NCBI GenBank assembly: GCA_026393895.1
Contig: JAPKZG010000084.1
Coordinates: 1 to 35,560 of the forward strand
Reading direction: 5' to 3'
DNA: 35,560 nucleotides
Origin: Candidatus Aminicenantota bacterium
Lineage (GTDB): Bacteria > Acidobacteriota > Aminicenantia > Aminicenantales > UBA4085
Part shown: positions 1 to 7,065 of the stretch, piece after piece
How the letters are laid out: each line of letters opens with the position of its first letter
How positions within the stretch are numbered: the first letter of the stretch is position 1
The notes under the pieces: model-generated
Database searches by the model: none
The model's input: the letters and a program-made list of their open reading frames with translations, nothing else
Told to the model about the DNA's origin: nothing
Position numbers and translations under genes: made by a program

Positions 1-141
1 CGCCCGCCCTGCCCTCCGTCGGCTCGGCCGCGAAAAAGGCCGCGCCTCCCCGACTCCGGCCCCGCGCCGATGGCGGTCTTAAAGACCCGTCCCTCCCCAC
101 TCCCCCAGCCGGGCCGTTTTGAAAGGTTTCCTTCGCCGCAG
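1..141. repeat. Left arm of a 141-bp perfect inverted repeat
   Basis: Bases 1-141 are the exact reverse complement of 33010-33150. Beyond base 141 the two flanks diverge, but a 19-bp block containing GTGCCGATCGGGGC (about 192-210 here, about 32965-32983 in the partner) is shared again, so the repeat once extended further inward. The repeat starts at the very first base, so the sequence probably stops here because the repeat continues outwards. I see no gene in it. Confidence 0.95.
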
Positions 142-394
142 ATCAAAGAGAAGAAAAACAAATCCAAGAGCCAAAGCGAAGAAAAGAAAGAGGGGGGTGC
201 CGATCGGGGCGAAGAGAAGAAAGAAAGAACGGCGCTCCTTCGGGGCGCCTACAGATAAGGCCGAGCCCTTTAAGGGGCTCGAGCCGGCTTCAGACTGCCG
301 CGAAACGCGGCAGACTGAAGCCGGCCGGAAAAACAAAAACGAAGATCCATATCTCGCTCCGCGTCATATTTTCGCTCGCTCCCCACCCACCCTC
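142..394. other. Non-coding purine-rich leader with stacked hairpins
   Basis: About 250 bases without a credible gene; the open frames here are Lys/Arg-rich by-products of AG-rich DNA. Visible structures are a GC-rich stem 231-238/242-249 around a TTC loop, a stem GAGCCC/GGGCTC at about 263-280, and a very long hairpin at 283-325. The rest is a run of AGAAGAAA-type sequence. It lies between the inverted-repeat arm and the first promoter, so it could be a structured RNA or a replicon-end control region. Confidence 0.6.
283..325. other. 20-bp near-perfect hairpin
   Basis: Bases 283-302 pair with 306-325 over 20 positions with a single A-A mismatch and an AAA loop. On the + strand the stem is followed by CGGAAAAAC rather than a T-run, so it is not a standard intrinsic terminator. 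It may be a protein-binding inverted repeat or an RNA element upstream of the first operon. Confidence 0.85.
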
Positions 395-424
395 TTGACA
401 CATCTCGGGGTCGAGCTTTACCCT
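395..424 (+). promoter_or_regulatory. Probable sigma70-type promoter of the first operon
   Basis: A perfect -35 box TTGACA (395-400) is followed after 18 bp by TACCCT (419-424), a weak -10 of the TAnnnT type seen at other promoters in this window. It lies about 40 bases before the ATG at 466. Confidence 0.5.
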
Positions 425-465
425 CTCCCCGGGGGAAAGAAATCGGCAATTCGGGGGTGATTTTT

Positions 466-660
466 ATGTCGGAAAATTTTTACCTCACCATGATCGGCAG
501 CGTCGGAGTTCCGGCCGCGGTGTTGTTCTTCGTCATGATTTGCATCAACAAGTACCTGCCGAAATTCATCGCCCTTTTCGCGGATCTCAACATCAAACTC
601 GACCGGGTCATCGACCAGGTCGAAAAACTCGTCGACAAGATCGACAAAGGAGCCAAATGA
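466..660 (+). CDS. Small membrane protein, holin-like (64 aa)
   Basis: The ATG at 466 follows a GGGGGTGAT Shine-Dalgarno-like stretch; a GTG at 457 would add three residues. The product has one N-terminal hydrophobic segment (about residues 5-25, rich in V, A, F, I and M) followed by an amphipathic helix of alternating hydrophobic and charged residues (KLDRVIDQVEKLVDKIDKG). A single membrane span plus a charged coiled tail is typical of small phage holins or spanin-like proteins, but no specific family can be assigned. The stop codon overlaps the next gene's start (ATGA), so the two are translationally coupled. An M15-like peptidase at 28627 could be a lysis partner, but it is far away, so the lysis role is inference only. 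Confidence 0.7.
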   Translation: MSENFYLTMIGSVGVPAAVLFFVMICINKYLPKFIALFADLNIKLDRVIDQVEKLVDKIDKGAK

Positions 661-869
661 ACGCGATTCTGAAAGCCATCCTCAAGCCCATCCTGCTCGT
701 CCTGCTCCCTATCGTCTTCGAAGAGCTCAAAAAGCTTATCGAAGGCTGGAAGTCCGAGCAGCCCGTTCCGAAGCTCTCTTCGGCTTCGGGCCGGGATGAA
801 TTCGCGGCCTTCCTTGATTCTCCGGAGACCGCCGACGCCCTGATGAACGCCGTCGACGCGGCCCTTTGA
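657..869 (+). CDS. Small hydrophobic-helix protein of unknown function (70 aa)
   Basis: Starts at an ATG overlapping the previous stop (ATGA), with AAAGGAG about six bases upstream. Residues 3-20 form a Leu/Ile/Val/Pro-rich hydrophobic helix, followed by a charged helix (EELKKLIEGWK) and a short acidic C-terminal domain. It is the second cistron of a two-gene unit with the holin-like protein, which suggests a joint membrane role. I do not recognise the family. A 12-bp hairpin lies 50 bases downstream, before the next gene. Confidence 0.7.
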   Translation: MNAILKAILKPILLVLLPIVFEELKKLIEGWKSEQPVPKLSSASGRDEFAAFLDSPETADALMNAVDAAL

Positions 870-920
870 TCGGCCCGCGTCCCGATCTCGCGCCTGCCCG
901 CGCCACAGTGCCTCCCCAGC

Positions 921-951
921 CGGCCGCCCGCCTTTTCTTGGCGGGCGGCCG
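921..951 (+). terminator. Strong 12-bp GC hairpin between genes
   Basis: Bases 921-932 pair perfectly with 940-951 (CGGCCGCCCGCC and its complement) around a seven-base TTTTCTT loop. There is no T-run after the stem, so it may attenuate transcription or stabilise and process the mRNA rather than terminate. It ends only 18 bases before the ATG at 970 and may limit ribosome access there. Confidence 0.6.
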
Positions 952-969
952 CGCTCCTCGAGCCGCACC

Positions 970-2034
970 ATGAGCCCTCGTCTGGTCCTCCCGCTGATGA
1001 GCCAGGAGGCCCGCGGGAAAATCAAAGGCCTCGGCATCTTCTACCGGAAAAACGGCCAGAATTGGCTCAAAGACTTTCAAACCTACACCGACTCCCCTAC
1101 CCTCGCGGAAAGCTTCCAGCGGCTTCGCGTCCGCGCTAAGGTCGCGGCCTGGCAGGCGCTTTCCGCGCCCGATAAAGCCTCCTGGAACGCCGCAGCAGCG
1201 GCCCGGGGCGGCACCTGGTGCGGCTACACCCTCTTCATGAAGGAGTACACCTTGAGCGGAACCTGGTATCAAGACCTCATCGACGCGTGCGCCGCGGCGC
1301 CGCGAACATTCGGAAGCCTCTCCGACGTCGACGATAGCGGCAAAGCCGCCGGATACGTCCCGACGTGGGACGCCGTAACCGGGAAATGGATTCCCGCGCC
1401 TTCCGCGGCCGGGGGCCTCGTCCCCTTCCTTGATAATTTCGCCGGCGCTTCGATTTTCGCCGACTTGGTCCTCTATGGAACCTCGGGATCCGCGCGAACG
1501 ATCACGCAGGCCGACGGCCGATTAAAATTCGCCGCCTCGGCCGGCCAGGAATGTTCGAGCTACATCCCGCGAGTATTCCTTTCGGTCCCGTTTTTCCCCT
1601 GTGAAATCGAAACGAAGCTTGCGGCTTACAACAAGGGCGAAAGAACCATCGCCGGACTCTATGTCGGCCCCGAAGGCCGCGGAACGGGCGCTTCCGCAAA
1701 CAATCGATTTATCGATCAGGCTTTCAGTACCGGGGATAGTCTCAACGGGGTCCGCGTCGAAGGAAACAGCGCCCAGCAGGCCCTTGCGGCAAACTCCGCA
1801 ATCCCGAAGTGGATGAAGATCCGCGTCATGGGAACGCATCAATACGCAAAGTGGTTTTTCTATTATTCGACCGACGGCGCCGCCTGGACTCTTCTCTACA
1901 CCCACGAGCTCGCAAACGCCCTTGGAGGCCTGGCCTGCGGCCTTTTCATCGGCAACTGGTATAATCAGCCGGCCGTTTCCGCCGAGTTCGAATACTTCAA
2001 AATCACGCCTTACGTTTTTTCGGGCCCCGGCTGA
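970..2034 (+). CDS. Virion-surface-like protein with a C-terminal lectin-like domain (354 aa)
   Basis: The N-terminus (LPLMSQEARGKIKGLGIFYRK) matches a module common in environmental phage proteins, consensus PLxSxEARGKI. Residues about 50-90 hold an 'AAWqaLsapdKasWnaaA...GytlFmkeY' motif, which the product at 33910 repeats and 3205 partly repeats. From about residue 155 the sequence is beta-rich with aromatic residues (FDNF-like start, later WMKIRVMG, WFFYYSTDG, FEYFKI), the pattern of concanavalin-A/LamG or DUF1349 jelly-roll domains that bind glycans or form virion or cell-surface appendages. No signal peptide or membrane span is seen. It has no clear Shine-Dalgarno and follows a strong hairpin. 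A structural or adhesion role is inference from the modules and the neighbours. Confidence 0.75.
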   Translation: MSPRLVLPLMSQEARGKIKGLGIFYRKNGQNWLKDFQTYTDSPTLAESFQRLRVRAKVAAWQALSAPDKASWNAAAAARGGTWCGYTLFMKEYTLSGTWYQDLIDACAAAPRTFGSLSDVDDSGKAAGYVPTWDAVTGKWIPAPSAAGGLVPFLDNFAGASIFADLVLYGTSGSARTITQADGRLKFAASAGQECSSYIPRVFLSVPFFPCEIETKLAAYNKGERTIAGLYVGPEGRGTGASANNRFIDQAFSTGDSLNGVRVEGNSAQQALAANSAIPKWMKIRVMGTHQYAKWFFYYSTDGAAWTLLYTHELANALGGLACGLFIGNWYNQPAVSAEFEYFKITPYVFSGPG

Positions 2035-2072
2035 TCCGCGCCCCTCTCCCCTCTTATTCGCTCGACTTTCCA

Positions 2073-3101
2073 ATGATCGAACGCCTCGAATACATCAACG
2101 CGCTCGCGGCCGCGATCCCCGAGATCATTACCGCCGGCTGGCCGACCTGGGCAACTGCCCACGCCGGAGATCCCTTCTTCACCATGATCGAAGAGCGCCT
2201 TCTTTGCCTGCGCGATCGATACGGCCAGTCCGACCTCGAGACGCTCTGCGCCTACCTTGTCGCCGAGGACCTGGTCCCCGCACCGCAGTCCGTCCCTTCA
2301 GCCATGTTCTGGCCGTACAAGCGCAGTGCCACGTTCGCCGACTCGCGCGGCGTGATCAAAAAGCGCGTGCCGGCCTCGATCGTCAAATCGACCTCCGGCG
2401 CCCTTAACGGCGCTCCCGGATCCTGGCGCTGGGGAGCCTGGGAAATCTTCAAAAAGGCGATCGAATGCCTTCGGAAACAGCCTCCGACGGGCGGCGCCGC
2501 CACCAAAGACCAGGGCCCCATGGGCCGCGATAAGTGGTTCGCCGAGGCCGCCGGATCCGGCCTCTTCTGGCTCTGCTACTTCATGCGGTACACGCTCAAT
2601 TTCATGTACGGCCCAGGGGCCCCTAACAAATGGCCCTTCACGTTCCAGATGCCGCCCTGGTGCGTCACTTCGCATAAGCGCTGGAGATTGAACGCCTACG
2701 GTTACTACGGCTACGCCGGACTCAATTTGGTGTGGTATCCGCCCGCCGGTATGAATTATGGATCCGGGATTTCCCTTTACATCAAGGTCTCCCCCGACAC
2801 TTCGAAGCTGAATCCGGGCGACATGAACGTCGGGCTGATTTACTCGGAACACGCCTCGATGAACGACGACGGAGAAGTCGAGGGCGACTACGGCTCGGCC
2901 ACCCTCGCGCCCCTCCCGGCCGCCTGGATCCAGTGGCCGATCGCCTGCGTCCGCTACGACGGCGACAATAATCTTTATCAGTATTTGGACTTTCAGGAAA
3001 TGGACGGCGCCTATATCATCGACGTTTTCGTCTCGAGCAATTTCAGCGTCAACGAACCCGGCTCCGTCTACGTCGAAAAGTTCGGAGGGACCTGGTATTG
3101 A
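2073..3101 (+). CDS. Hypothetical protein of the virus-like operon (342 aa)
   Basis: The open frame begins 38 bases after the previous stop and continues the same operon. The N-terminal 80 residues are alpha-helical and acidic; the middle is basic and Trp-rich (SWRWGAWEIFKKA); the C-terminal 170 residues are Tyr/Trp/Gly-rich and look beta-stranded (AYGYYGYAGLNLVWYPP, ISLYIKVSP). No signal peptide, membrane span or catalytic motif is recognisable. Codon use and GC content match its neighbours, and the spacing supports a shared transcript with the lectin-like protein upstream. A structural component or receptor-binding accessory is plausible, but I cannot assign a family. Confidence 0.7.
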   Translation: MIERLEYINALAAAIPEIITAGWPTWATAHAGDPFFTMIEERLLCLRDRYGQSDLETLCAYLVAEDLVPAPQSVPSAMFWPYKRSATFADSRGVIKKRVPASIVKSTSGALNGAPGSWRWGAWEIFKKAIECLRKQPPTGGAATKDQGPMGRDKWFAEAAGSGLFWLCYFMRYTLNFMYGPGAPNKWPFTFQMPPWCVTSHKRWRLNAYGYYGYAGLNLVWYPPAGMNYGSGISLYIKVSPDTSKLNPGDMNVGLIYSEHASMNDDGEVEGDYGSATLAPLPAAWIQWPIACVRYDGDNNLYQYLDFQEMDGAYIIDVFVSSNFSVNEPGSVYVEKFGGTWY

Positions 3102-3130
3102 ACGCGCCAGCCTTAATTTCGTCGCCCCCC

Positions 3131-3161
3131 TTGACACAAGCCAGATCCGCCTTGCTATACA
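3131..3161 (+). promoter_or_regulatory. Probable promoter upstream of the 3205 gene
   Basis: TTGACA (3131-3136) and TATACA (3156-3161) are good -35 and -10 boxes with a rather long 19-bp spacer. They start 30 bases after the preceding stop and would give the 188-aa protein its own transcript, as expected for an abundant product. Confidence 0.55.
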
Positions 3162-3204
3162 TTTTTTTGGACCCAACCAAGGTCTCGAAAGAGGGTGAAA
3201 AAGA

Positions 3205-3771
3205 ATGGCTAAAACAATCATGCCCCTGCTCTCGGCCGAAGCCAGCGGGAAAATCGCCAAATCCATGGTGTTTTTCTACTGGAAAGGCCTGAACGTCGTC
3301 CGGAAGTACACGATTCCGGCGAACCCGCGAAGCGTCGACATGAAGTCCGTCCGCACGAAGCTCGCCGCCCTGGGCAAGAACATCGCCGCCATGACGACCG
3401 CCGCACCCGCCGGCAAAATCGTCACCGTTCTCAAGGCGGCCGCCCCGGCAAACATGATCTGGAATTCCTACTTCGTCAAAGCGGCCCTGGACCAGATCAA
3501 ATCGGACGCCGTCTTCACTGCCGCCGAGTCGGCCTACGCGTCGCACACTCGCAAGGACGAGTTCGACGCGGCCGCGGCCTCACTCGGGATGTCCGATATA
3601 CTTCCCGGCGTCACTTTTTCGCAGACGGTCTCGGCCGGCTTCCAGCTCTATTTGGGCGCCTACGCGGCCCAAAAGCTCGCCCTGGTCGGCACGACCAATT
3701 ACGGCGCGGCCCTTTCCGGCTGGGTGACGAAAGACATCACCAGCTTCGCGAAAGACTACACCACGGCGTAA
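3205..3771 (+). CDS. Virion-like protein with PLLSxEAxGKI module (188 aa)
   Basis: Starts at an ATG preceded by GAGGGTGA, about 45 bases after a promoter-like pair. The N-terminus (MPLLSAEASGKIAKSMVFF, then YWKGLNVVRKY, PANPRS) closely fits a module frequent in small phage structural or hypothetical proteins, consensus 'PxLSxEARGKl...WKGxxvVRxYxxPANPxT'. The rest is Ala/Lys-rich helix (residues 50-130) followed by an Ala/Gly/Tyr-rich tail. The first 40 residues resemble the N-terminus of the 970 product, so the two are probably paralogues. No membrane span or enzyme motif is seen. A separate strong promoter is compatible with a structural protein; this is inference. Confidence 0.75.
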   Translation: MAKTIMPLLSAEASGKIAKSMVFFYWKGLNVVRKYTIPANPRSVDMKSVRTKLAALGKNIAAMTTAAPAGKIVTVLKAAAPANMIWNSYFVKAALDQIKSDAVFTAAESAYASHTRKDEFDAAAASLGMSDILPGVTFSQTVSAGFQLYLGAYAAQKLALVGTTNYGAALSGWVTKDITSFAKDYTTA

Positions 3772-3800
3772 AACCAAAGGCTCTCTCTTCCCCTATCCCT

Positions 3801-3818
3801 GCCGGCCGGATGGCCGGC
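3801..3818 (+). terminator. GC hairpin after the 3205 gene
   Basis: GCCGGCC (3801-3807) and GGCCGGC (3812-3818) form a perfect 7-bp stem around GGAT, 30 bases after the stop at 3771. No T-run follows, so it may be a partial terminator or mRNA-stabilising stem. Confidence 0.4.
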
Positions 3819-3861
3819 CGGTGGGGACAGCCGGGAAGATACAAAAAAAAGGGGGAAGACA

Positions 3862-4050
3862 ATGCCTGAATTCACTTTCGGAGACTTCACCATCTGCGCC
3901 ATCGCGGTCGCCGAGCTCTCGACTCACGTCGATCAAAACACCGAACTCGGAAAACAGCTCCTCGAGTGCCTCGGGAAGCTCGACACGGCCCTCACCGCGA
4001 CCCGCATCAGCGCCGAAAACGCTTCCGCGGTCGAGCCCCTCCCCCACTGA
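3862..4050 (+). CDS. Small hypothetical protein (62 aa)
   Basis: The ATG at 3862 has a good Shine-Dalgarno (GGGGGAAG) seven bases upstream. The product is mostly helical and slightly acidic, with a coiled-coil-like stretch ending in Ala-rich sequence; there is no transmembrane span or signal peptide. It lies 22 bases before the glycosyltransferase start and shares its direction and composition, so the two are probably co-transcribed. I do not recognise it. Confidence 0.6.
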   Translation: MPEFTFGDFTICAIAVAELSTHVDQNTELGKQLLECLGKLDTALTATRISAENASAVEPLPH

Positions 4051-4071
4051 TCTCGATTCTCTCGGGGAAAA

Positions 4072-4803
4072 TTGATCGAAACGACAATTATAATTCCCAC
4101 CTTCAACGCCCGGGATCATACCGAGAAATGCCTCGAATCCCTGGCGCGCTTCACGGATTCGCCCCATAAAATCATCGTCGTCGACAACGGATCCACCGAC
4201 GGCACGATCGATATCCTAAAGAATTACCCGGCGATCACCATCCTCAAATCGCCTAAGAACGTCGGCTTTGCCGGCGCCTGCAATATCGGCCTCGAGGTCG
4301 CGGACTCCCCTTTCGTCGTTCTGGCCAACAATGACCTGGTCTTTACCCCCGGCTGGCTTCGCTCACTCATCGCCACCGCCAATCTGAATAAGCGAATCGG
4401 GCTTGTCGGCCCCCTCACGAACGCCGCCGCCGGCCTGCACGTCGAACCGTTCACGCCCTACGCCTCAACTGAGGAGCTCGCCGCCCAGGCGGCCGCTTTC
4501 AAGGAAAAGAACGCCGCTCTGGTCCACGAGGTCCCCTTTTTGATCTTCTTCTGCGTCCTCATCAAGCGCGAAGTCATTTCCACGCTCGGGCCCCTGGACG
4601 AGTCCTTCGGCCTCGGAGGTTGCGACGATATCGACTATTCCTTCCGCGCGGCCGCGGCCGGCTATTGCTGCGCCCTCGATCGATCCGTCTTCGTTCATCA
4701 TGCCTGCAGCCGCACGTACCAGGCGAATAATCTCGACTTAAAGCATCTACTCCTCGAGGCTCGCGCCCGCTTCAAGAAGAAGTGGGGTCCTCTCGCGCCT
4801 TAA
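4072..4803 (+). CDS. Family 2 glycosyltransferase (243 aa)
   Basis: The N-terminal Rossmann-like pattern is classic GT2: TIIIPTFNARDHTEKCLESL, then IIVVDNGSTDGT (about residues 35-45) for nucleotide-sugar binding, KNVGFAGACNIGL, and LANNDLVF (about 84-91), the DxD-equivalent metal and sugar-phosphate site. Later GGCDDIDYSFRAAAAGY matches the 'ED.D...R....G' acceptor-side motif of rhamnosyl-type GT2 enzymes. It should transfer a sugar from an NDP- or dTDP-sugar. The start is a TTG after GGGGAA. No membrane span, so it is probably cytosolic. In this virus-like operon it may modify surface glycans or virion proteins. It ends one base before repeat array A, the border of the defence island. Confidence 0.85.
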   Translation: MIETTIIIPTFNARDHTEKCLESLARFTDSPHKIIVVDNGSTDGTIDILKNYPAITILKSPKNVGFAGACNIGLEVADSPFVVLANNDLVFTPGWLRSLIATANLNKRIGLVGPLTNAAAGLHVEPFTPYASTEELAAQAAAFKEKNAALVHEVPFLIFFCVLIKREVISTLGPLDESFGLGGCDDIDYSFRAAAAGYCCALDRSVFVHHACSRTYQANNLDLKHLLLEARARFKKKWGPLAP

Positions 4804-4848
4804 TTCATTAATTCCGTCTTTACGGCATTAAGGCATTATTATAATTTC
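4804..4848 (+). repeat. 8-bp-phased repeat array A plus AT tail
   Basis: Four consecutive 8-mers (TTCATTAA, TTCCGTCT, TTACGGCA, TTAAGGCA) followed by an AT-rich tail ending in TTTCAA. It begins immediately after the glycosyltransferase stop and precedes the TIR cassette. Related arrays occur at seven other loci in the window. Confidence 0.75.
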
Positions 4849-4869
4849 AACGCGCGGTCTTAGGCTTAA

Positions 4870-4899
4870 TTGACATTGCCCCACGCGCTGAAATATTGT
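4870..4899 (+). promoter_or_regulatory. Cassette-type promoter before the TIR gene
   Basis: TTGACA (4870-4875), an 18-bp spacer containing CGCGCTGAAA, then TATTGT (4894-4899). The promoter core and the bases around it closely resemble 6927-6956 and 13791-13820, ahead of two other cargo operons. A 116-base leader follows before the ATG at 5016. Confidence 0.6.
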
Positions 4900-5015
4900 A
4901 AATATCGATTCAATACTAGTTTCATGGCCTTCTTGTCCGGTCTTTTAAGCGCTATCGGGTTTATTATTTGGATTCATAAAATGTTTTTATGCATCAGTGA
5001 AAGGAATCGCCTCCA

Positions 5016-5912
5016 ATGACCATCTCGCTTTCTCGATATTATGAGTTTGTCACGTTCGAGATTGGTGTCATAGCCCGCTCAATGAAGGAAGTTCTCGGTC
5101 TCTTTTCTCTTAATCCGTCCGAGCTCGAGTTCAAAGCCGAATACTTTCATCACGGAGCCCTGGAGGAGCGGCTCTTGTCCTTTGCTGATCTCGGGTTGGT
5201 GTGTTCTTTTGAGGGAAGCCCTGCGGACGTTAGGTTGGGTTTTTTCGACGGTAACAAGCAGTGGCATCATGTGATAATGGGCGCCGATCAAGGACTCTTC
5301 AGCATAAGAGTTTCGGCTCCTTCTCCGGAGACGTCGGATAAGATATACGAGATACTCGAACGCGGTCTCTCCCTAACACGGGTTCAAAAACCGCCAAATA
5401 TTGGAGAGAAGATTTCCGGTATTGAAATACGCCTTTCAGAACTCGAACGACAATTCTTTGCCGCTCAAAATAAACTCGCATGTTTTCTCTCCTACCGGTT
5501 CTCTGATAAATCAAAGGTTTATGCCCTTGAACTCTCACGGTTTCTTGAGCTGGCCGGAGTTGAAGTAACATCAGGGGCGGAGTATGAGCCACGCCGAGTC
5601 AGCGATAAGGTCCGCGCTCTTCTCGACAAACCTATGGATTTTATAGTGTATTTAATAACTTCCGAAGGGGAGTCCATGTGGACTCGGGACGAACTTGGAA
5701 CAGCCGTCGCGAAAGGCCACACTCCGGTTCTGCTTGTCGAGGCAGGGGCGAAAGTCGAGAGCGGCATTCTCGGTGACCTGGAGTTTCTCAAGTTCCAGCC
5801 CAATCACGTTTCTGATTGCTTCATCGGTATCATGGAGGCAATTCGTTTCTTTCGTCGGGAGAAACAGTCACCCTCAATACAAGGCGACCAGTTACCTTAT
5901 AAGCCAGCCTGA
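5016..5912 (+). CDS. TIR-domain defence-type protein (298 aa)
   Basis: Residues about 154-265 form a TIR domain: the beta-A strand LACFLSYRFSD, a helix, the GVEVTSGAEYEPR loop, DFIVYLITSEGESMWTRDELGTA, then PVLLVEAG. Glu226 in WTRDE sits where NADase TIR domains carry the catalytic glutamate. Bacterial TIR domains of this kind degrade NAD+ or make cyclic ADP-ribose signals in antiphage defence. The first 130 residues form an unrecognised domain, beta-rich in the middle (VRLGFFDGN, WHHVIMGAD, LFSIRVSA), presumably a sensor or oligomerisation part; a coiled-coil linker (SELERQFFAAQNK) joins the two. GAAAGGA precedes the ATG. It is the only gene of its cassette, between arrays A and B. Activity and trigger are inferred. 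Confidence 0.8.
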   Translation: MTISLSRYYEFVTFEIGVIARSMKEVLGLFSLNPSELEFKAEYFHHGALEERLLSFADLGLVCSFEGSPADVRLGFFDGNKQWHHVIMGADQGLFSIRVSAPSPETSDKIYEILERGLSLTRVQKPPNIGEKISGIEIRLSELERQFFAAQNKLACFLSYRFSDKSKVYALELSRFLELAGVEVTSGAEYEPRRVSDKVRALLDKPMDFIVYLITSEGESMWTRDELGTAVAKGHTPVLLVEAGAKVESGILGDLEFLKFQPNHVSDCFIGIMEAIRFFRREKQSPSIQGDQLPYKPA

Positions 5913-5983
5913 ATGCTACCTCGATAAGTTCGCGGATCATTTCTTTGGCTTGAATAACGCGAGGCGTTAAGCCCTCTCCCCTC

Positions 5984-6036
5984 TTCCTTAATTCCTTTCT
6001 TCCGTCTTTCCATCATTACGGCATAATTATATTATC
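5984..6036 (+). repeat. 8-bp-phased repeat array B plus AT tail
   Basis: Five 8-mers in exact phase (TTCCTTAA, TTCCTTTC, TTCCGTCT, TTCCATCA, TTACGGCA) and the tail TAATTATATTATC. It is nearly identical to arrays C and E. Confidence 0.85.
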
Positions 6037-6068
6037 AACGCCCCTCACCCTCGCGCTATTTCTTATCT

Positions 6069-6098
6069 TTGACATCGATCCAAGGCCGGATGTATTCT
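6069..6098 (+). promoter_or_regulatory. Cassette-type promoter before the GIY-YIG-like gene
   Basis: TTGACA (6069-6074), an 18-bp spacer and TATTCT (6093-6098). It lies 33 bases after array B, like the other cassette promoters, but its spacer sequence has diverged. The 5913-6247 gap otherwise holds a leader of about 140 bases with no gene. Confidence 0.5.
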
Positions 6099-6247
6099 CT
6101 TTCTCGAAGGGAAACACCGCTTCCGTGTCTTACAGAAGGGCTCACCGTTTAGAAATCCCCCTAGCGCCGGACTACACGGGTAATAAATCAATATTTCGCA
6201 TTATGTTCGGATCGGTCTAATTATTGTTATACCGCAGGAAATCTAAC

Positions 6248-6769
6248 ATGGAATCACTAGTTCCTACGAACGCTTCCGAGCTTCGAGCCCTGGTCGATGC
6301 CTTTCTGCTTGCGGCCGAGCAGGCGAGCATCGGCATAACGCAGGATTCTATCGATTTCGAGTTTCATGCCGCGCCCCATGAACAGCCCTCCATACTCCCA
6401 GCCGGCATGGTCGCAATCTATTGGTTTTCCTTGAACAGGACTTGCCTCAAAGTTGGCCAGGCCGGGGCAAAGAGCAGCCCACGCTATACAAGCCAGCACT
6501 ACAATCCGGGAAGTACCGACAGCAACCTCGCTAAGTCGATTCTTAAACACCGCGAGATGATTGCTTCAATCGTTCCAGACTCTCAGAGAGCGGCGGTGAT
6601 CAGCCTCAGCGAATCCACGGTTGGTACTTGGATGAAAGCCCACCTGACGCGCTGCAACTTATTGGTTGATAAATCATTCGGCAGACCTGCGTTATCATTT
6701 TTGGAAACCTTCGTCCAGGCGCGTCTTCAGCCGTTGTTTGAGGGTCGAGTGATTTGGCCTTTGGCTTAA
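6248..6769 (+). CDS. GIY-YIG-nuclease-like protein (173 aa)
   Basis: The ATG at 6248 follows AGGAAA with good spacing; an upstream TTG at 6224 lacks one. After a 45-residue helical lead the sequence has the order of a GIY-YIG fold: VAIYWFS (strand 1), CLKVGQAG (strand 2, KVG in place of YIG), SPRYTSQHY (the conserved Arg region) and, near the end, FLETFVQARL with a possible metal-binding Glu. Such domains cut DNA and appear in restriction and defence systems, alone or as effectors. It is a one-gene cassette between arrays B and C. The match is loose, so a non-catalytic member or another fold is possible. Confidence 0.55.
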   Translation: MESLVPTNASELRALVDAFLLAAEQASIGITQDSIDFEFHAAPHEQPSILPAGMVAIYWFSLNRTCLKVGQAGAKSSPRYTSQHYNPGSTDSNLAKSILKHREMIASIVPDSQRAAVISLSESTVGTWMKAHLTRCNLLVDKSFGRPALSFLETFVQARLQPLFEGRVIWPLA

Positions 6770-6852
6770 TTAGCGGCTGCTCGCAACAACCGATTTAGAC
6801 TATGTTTGTGGCGGTAGGGGAGACGTGCTCGTTAATCTTGTGGGTTCCCCTC

Positions 6853-6900
6853 TTCCTTAATTCCTTTCTTCCGTCTTTCCGTCATTCTGGCATATATATC
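6853..6900 (+). repeat. 8-bp-phased repeat array C plus AT tail
   Basis: Five in-phase 8-mers (TTCCTTAA, TTCCTTTC, TTCCGTCT, TTCCGTCA, TTCTGGCA) followed by TATATATC and TTTTCAA. The first three units equal those of array B. Confidence 0.85.
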
Positions 6901-6926
6901 TTTTCAATATCCACACATGAGCCTGT

Positions 6927-6956
6927 TTGACTTTAAGCCTCGCGCTGCAATATTGT
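6927..6956 (+). promoter_or_regulatory. Cassette-type promoter before the DUF262 operon
   Basis: TTGACT (6927-6932), an 18-bp spacer ending CGCGCTGCAA, and TATTGT (6951-6956) followed by AATA. It is almost the same as the promoter at 4870-4899, although the genes downstream are unrelated. Confidence 0.6.
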
Positions 6957-7065
6957 AATAACCAATTAGGTACGCATTTCGCGACCGTCCCGGCCAGCAC
7001 GGAGGGCGGTATTGGGGATTTTGTATGGTTCTATATAGACATTTTTGTTTATAAAAGGATATCCG

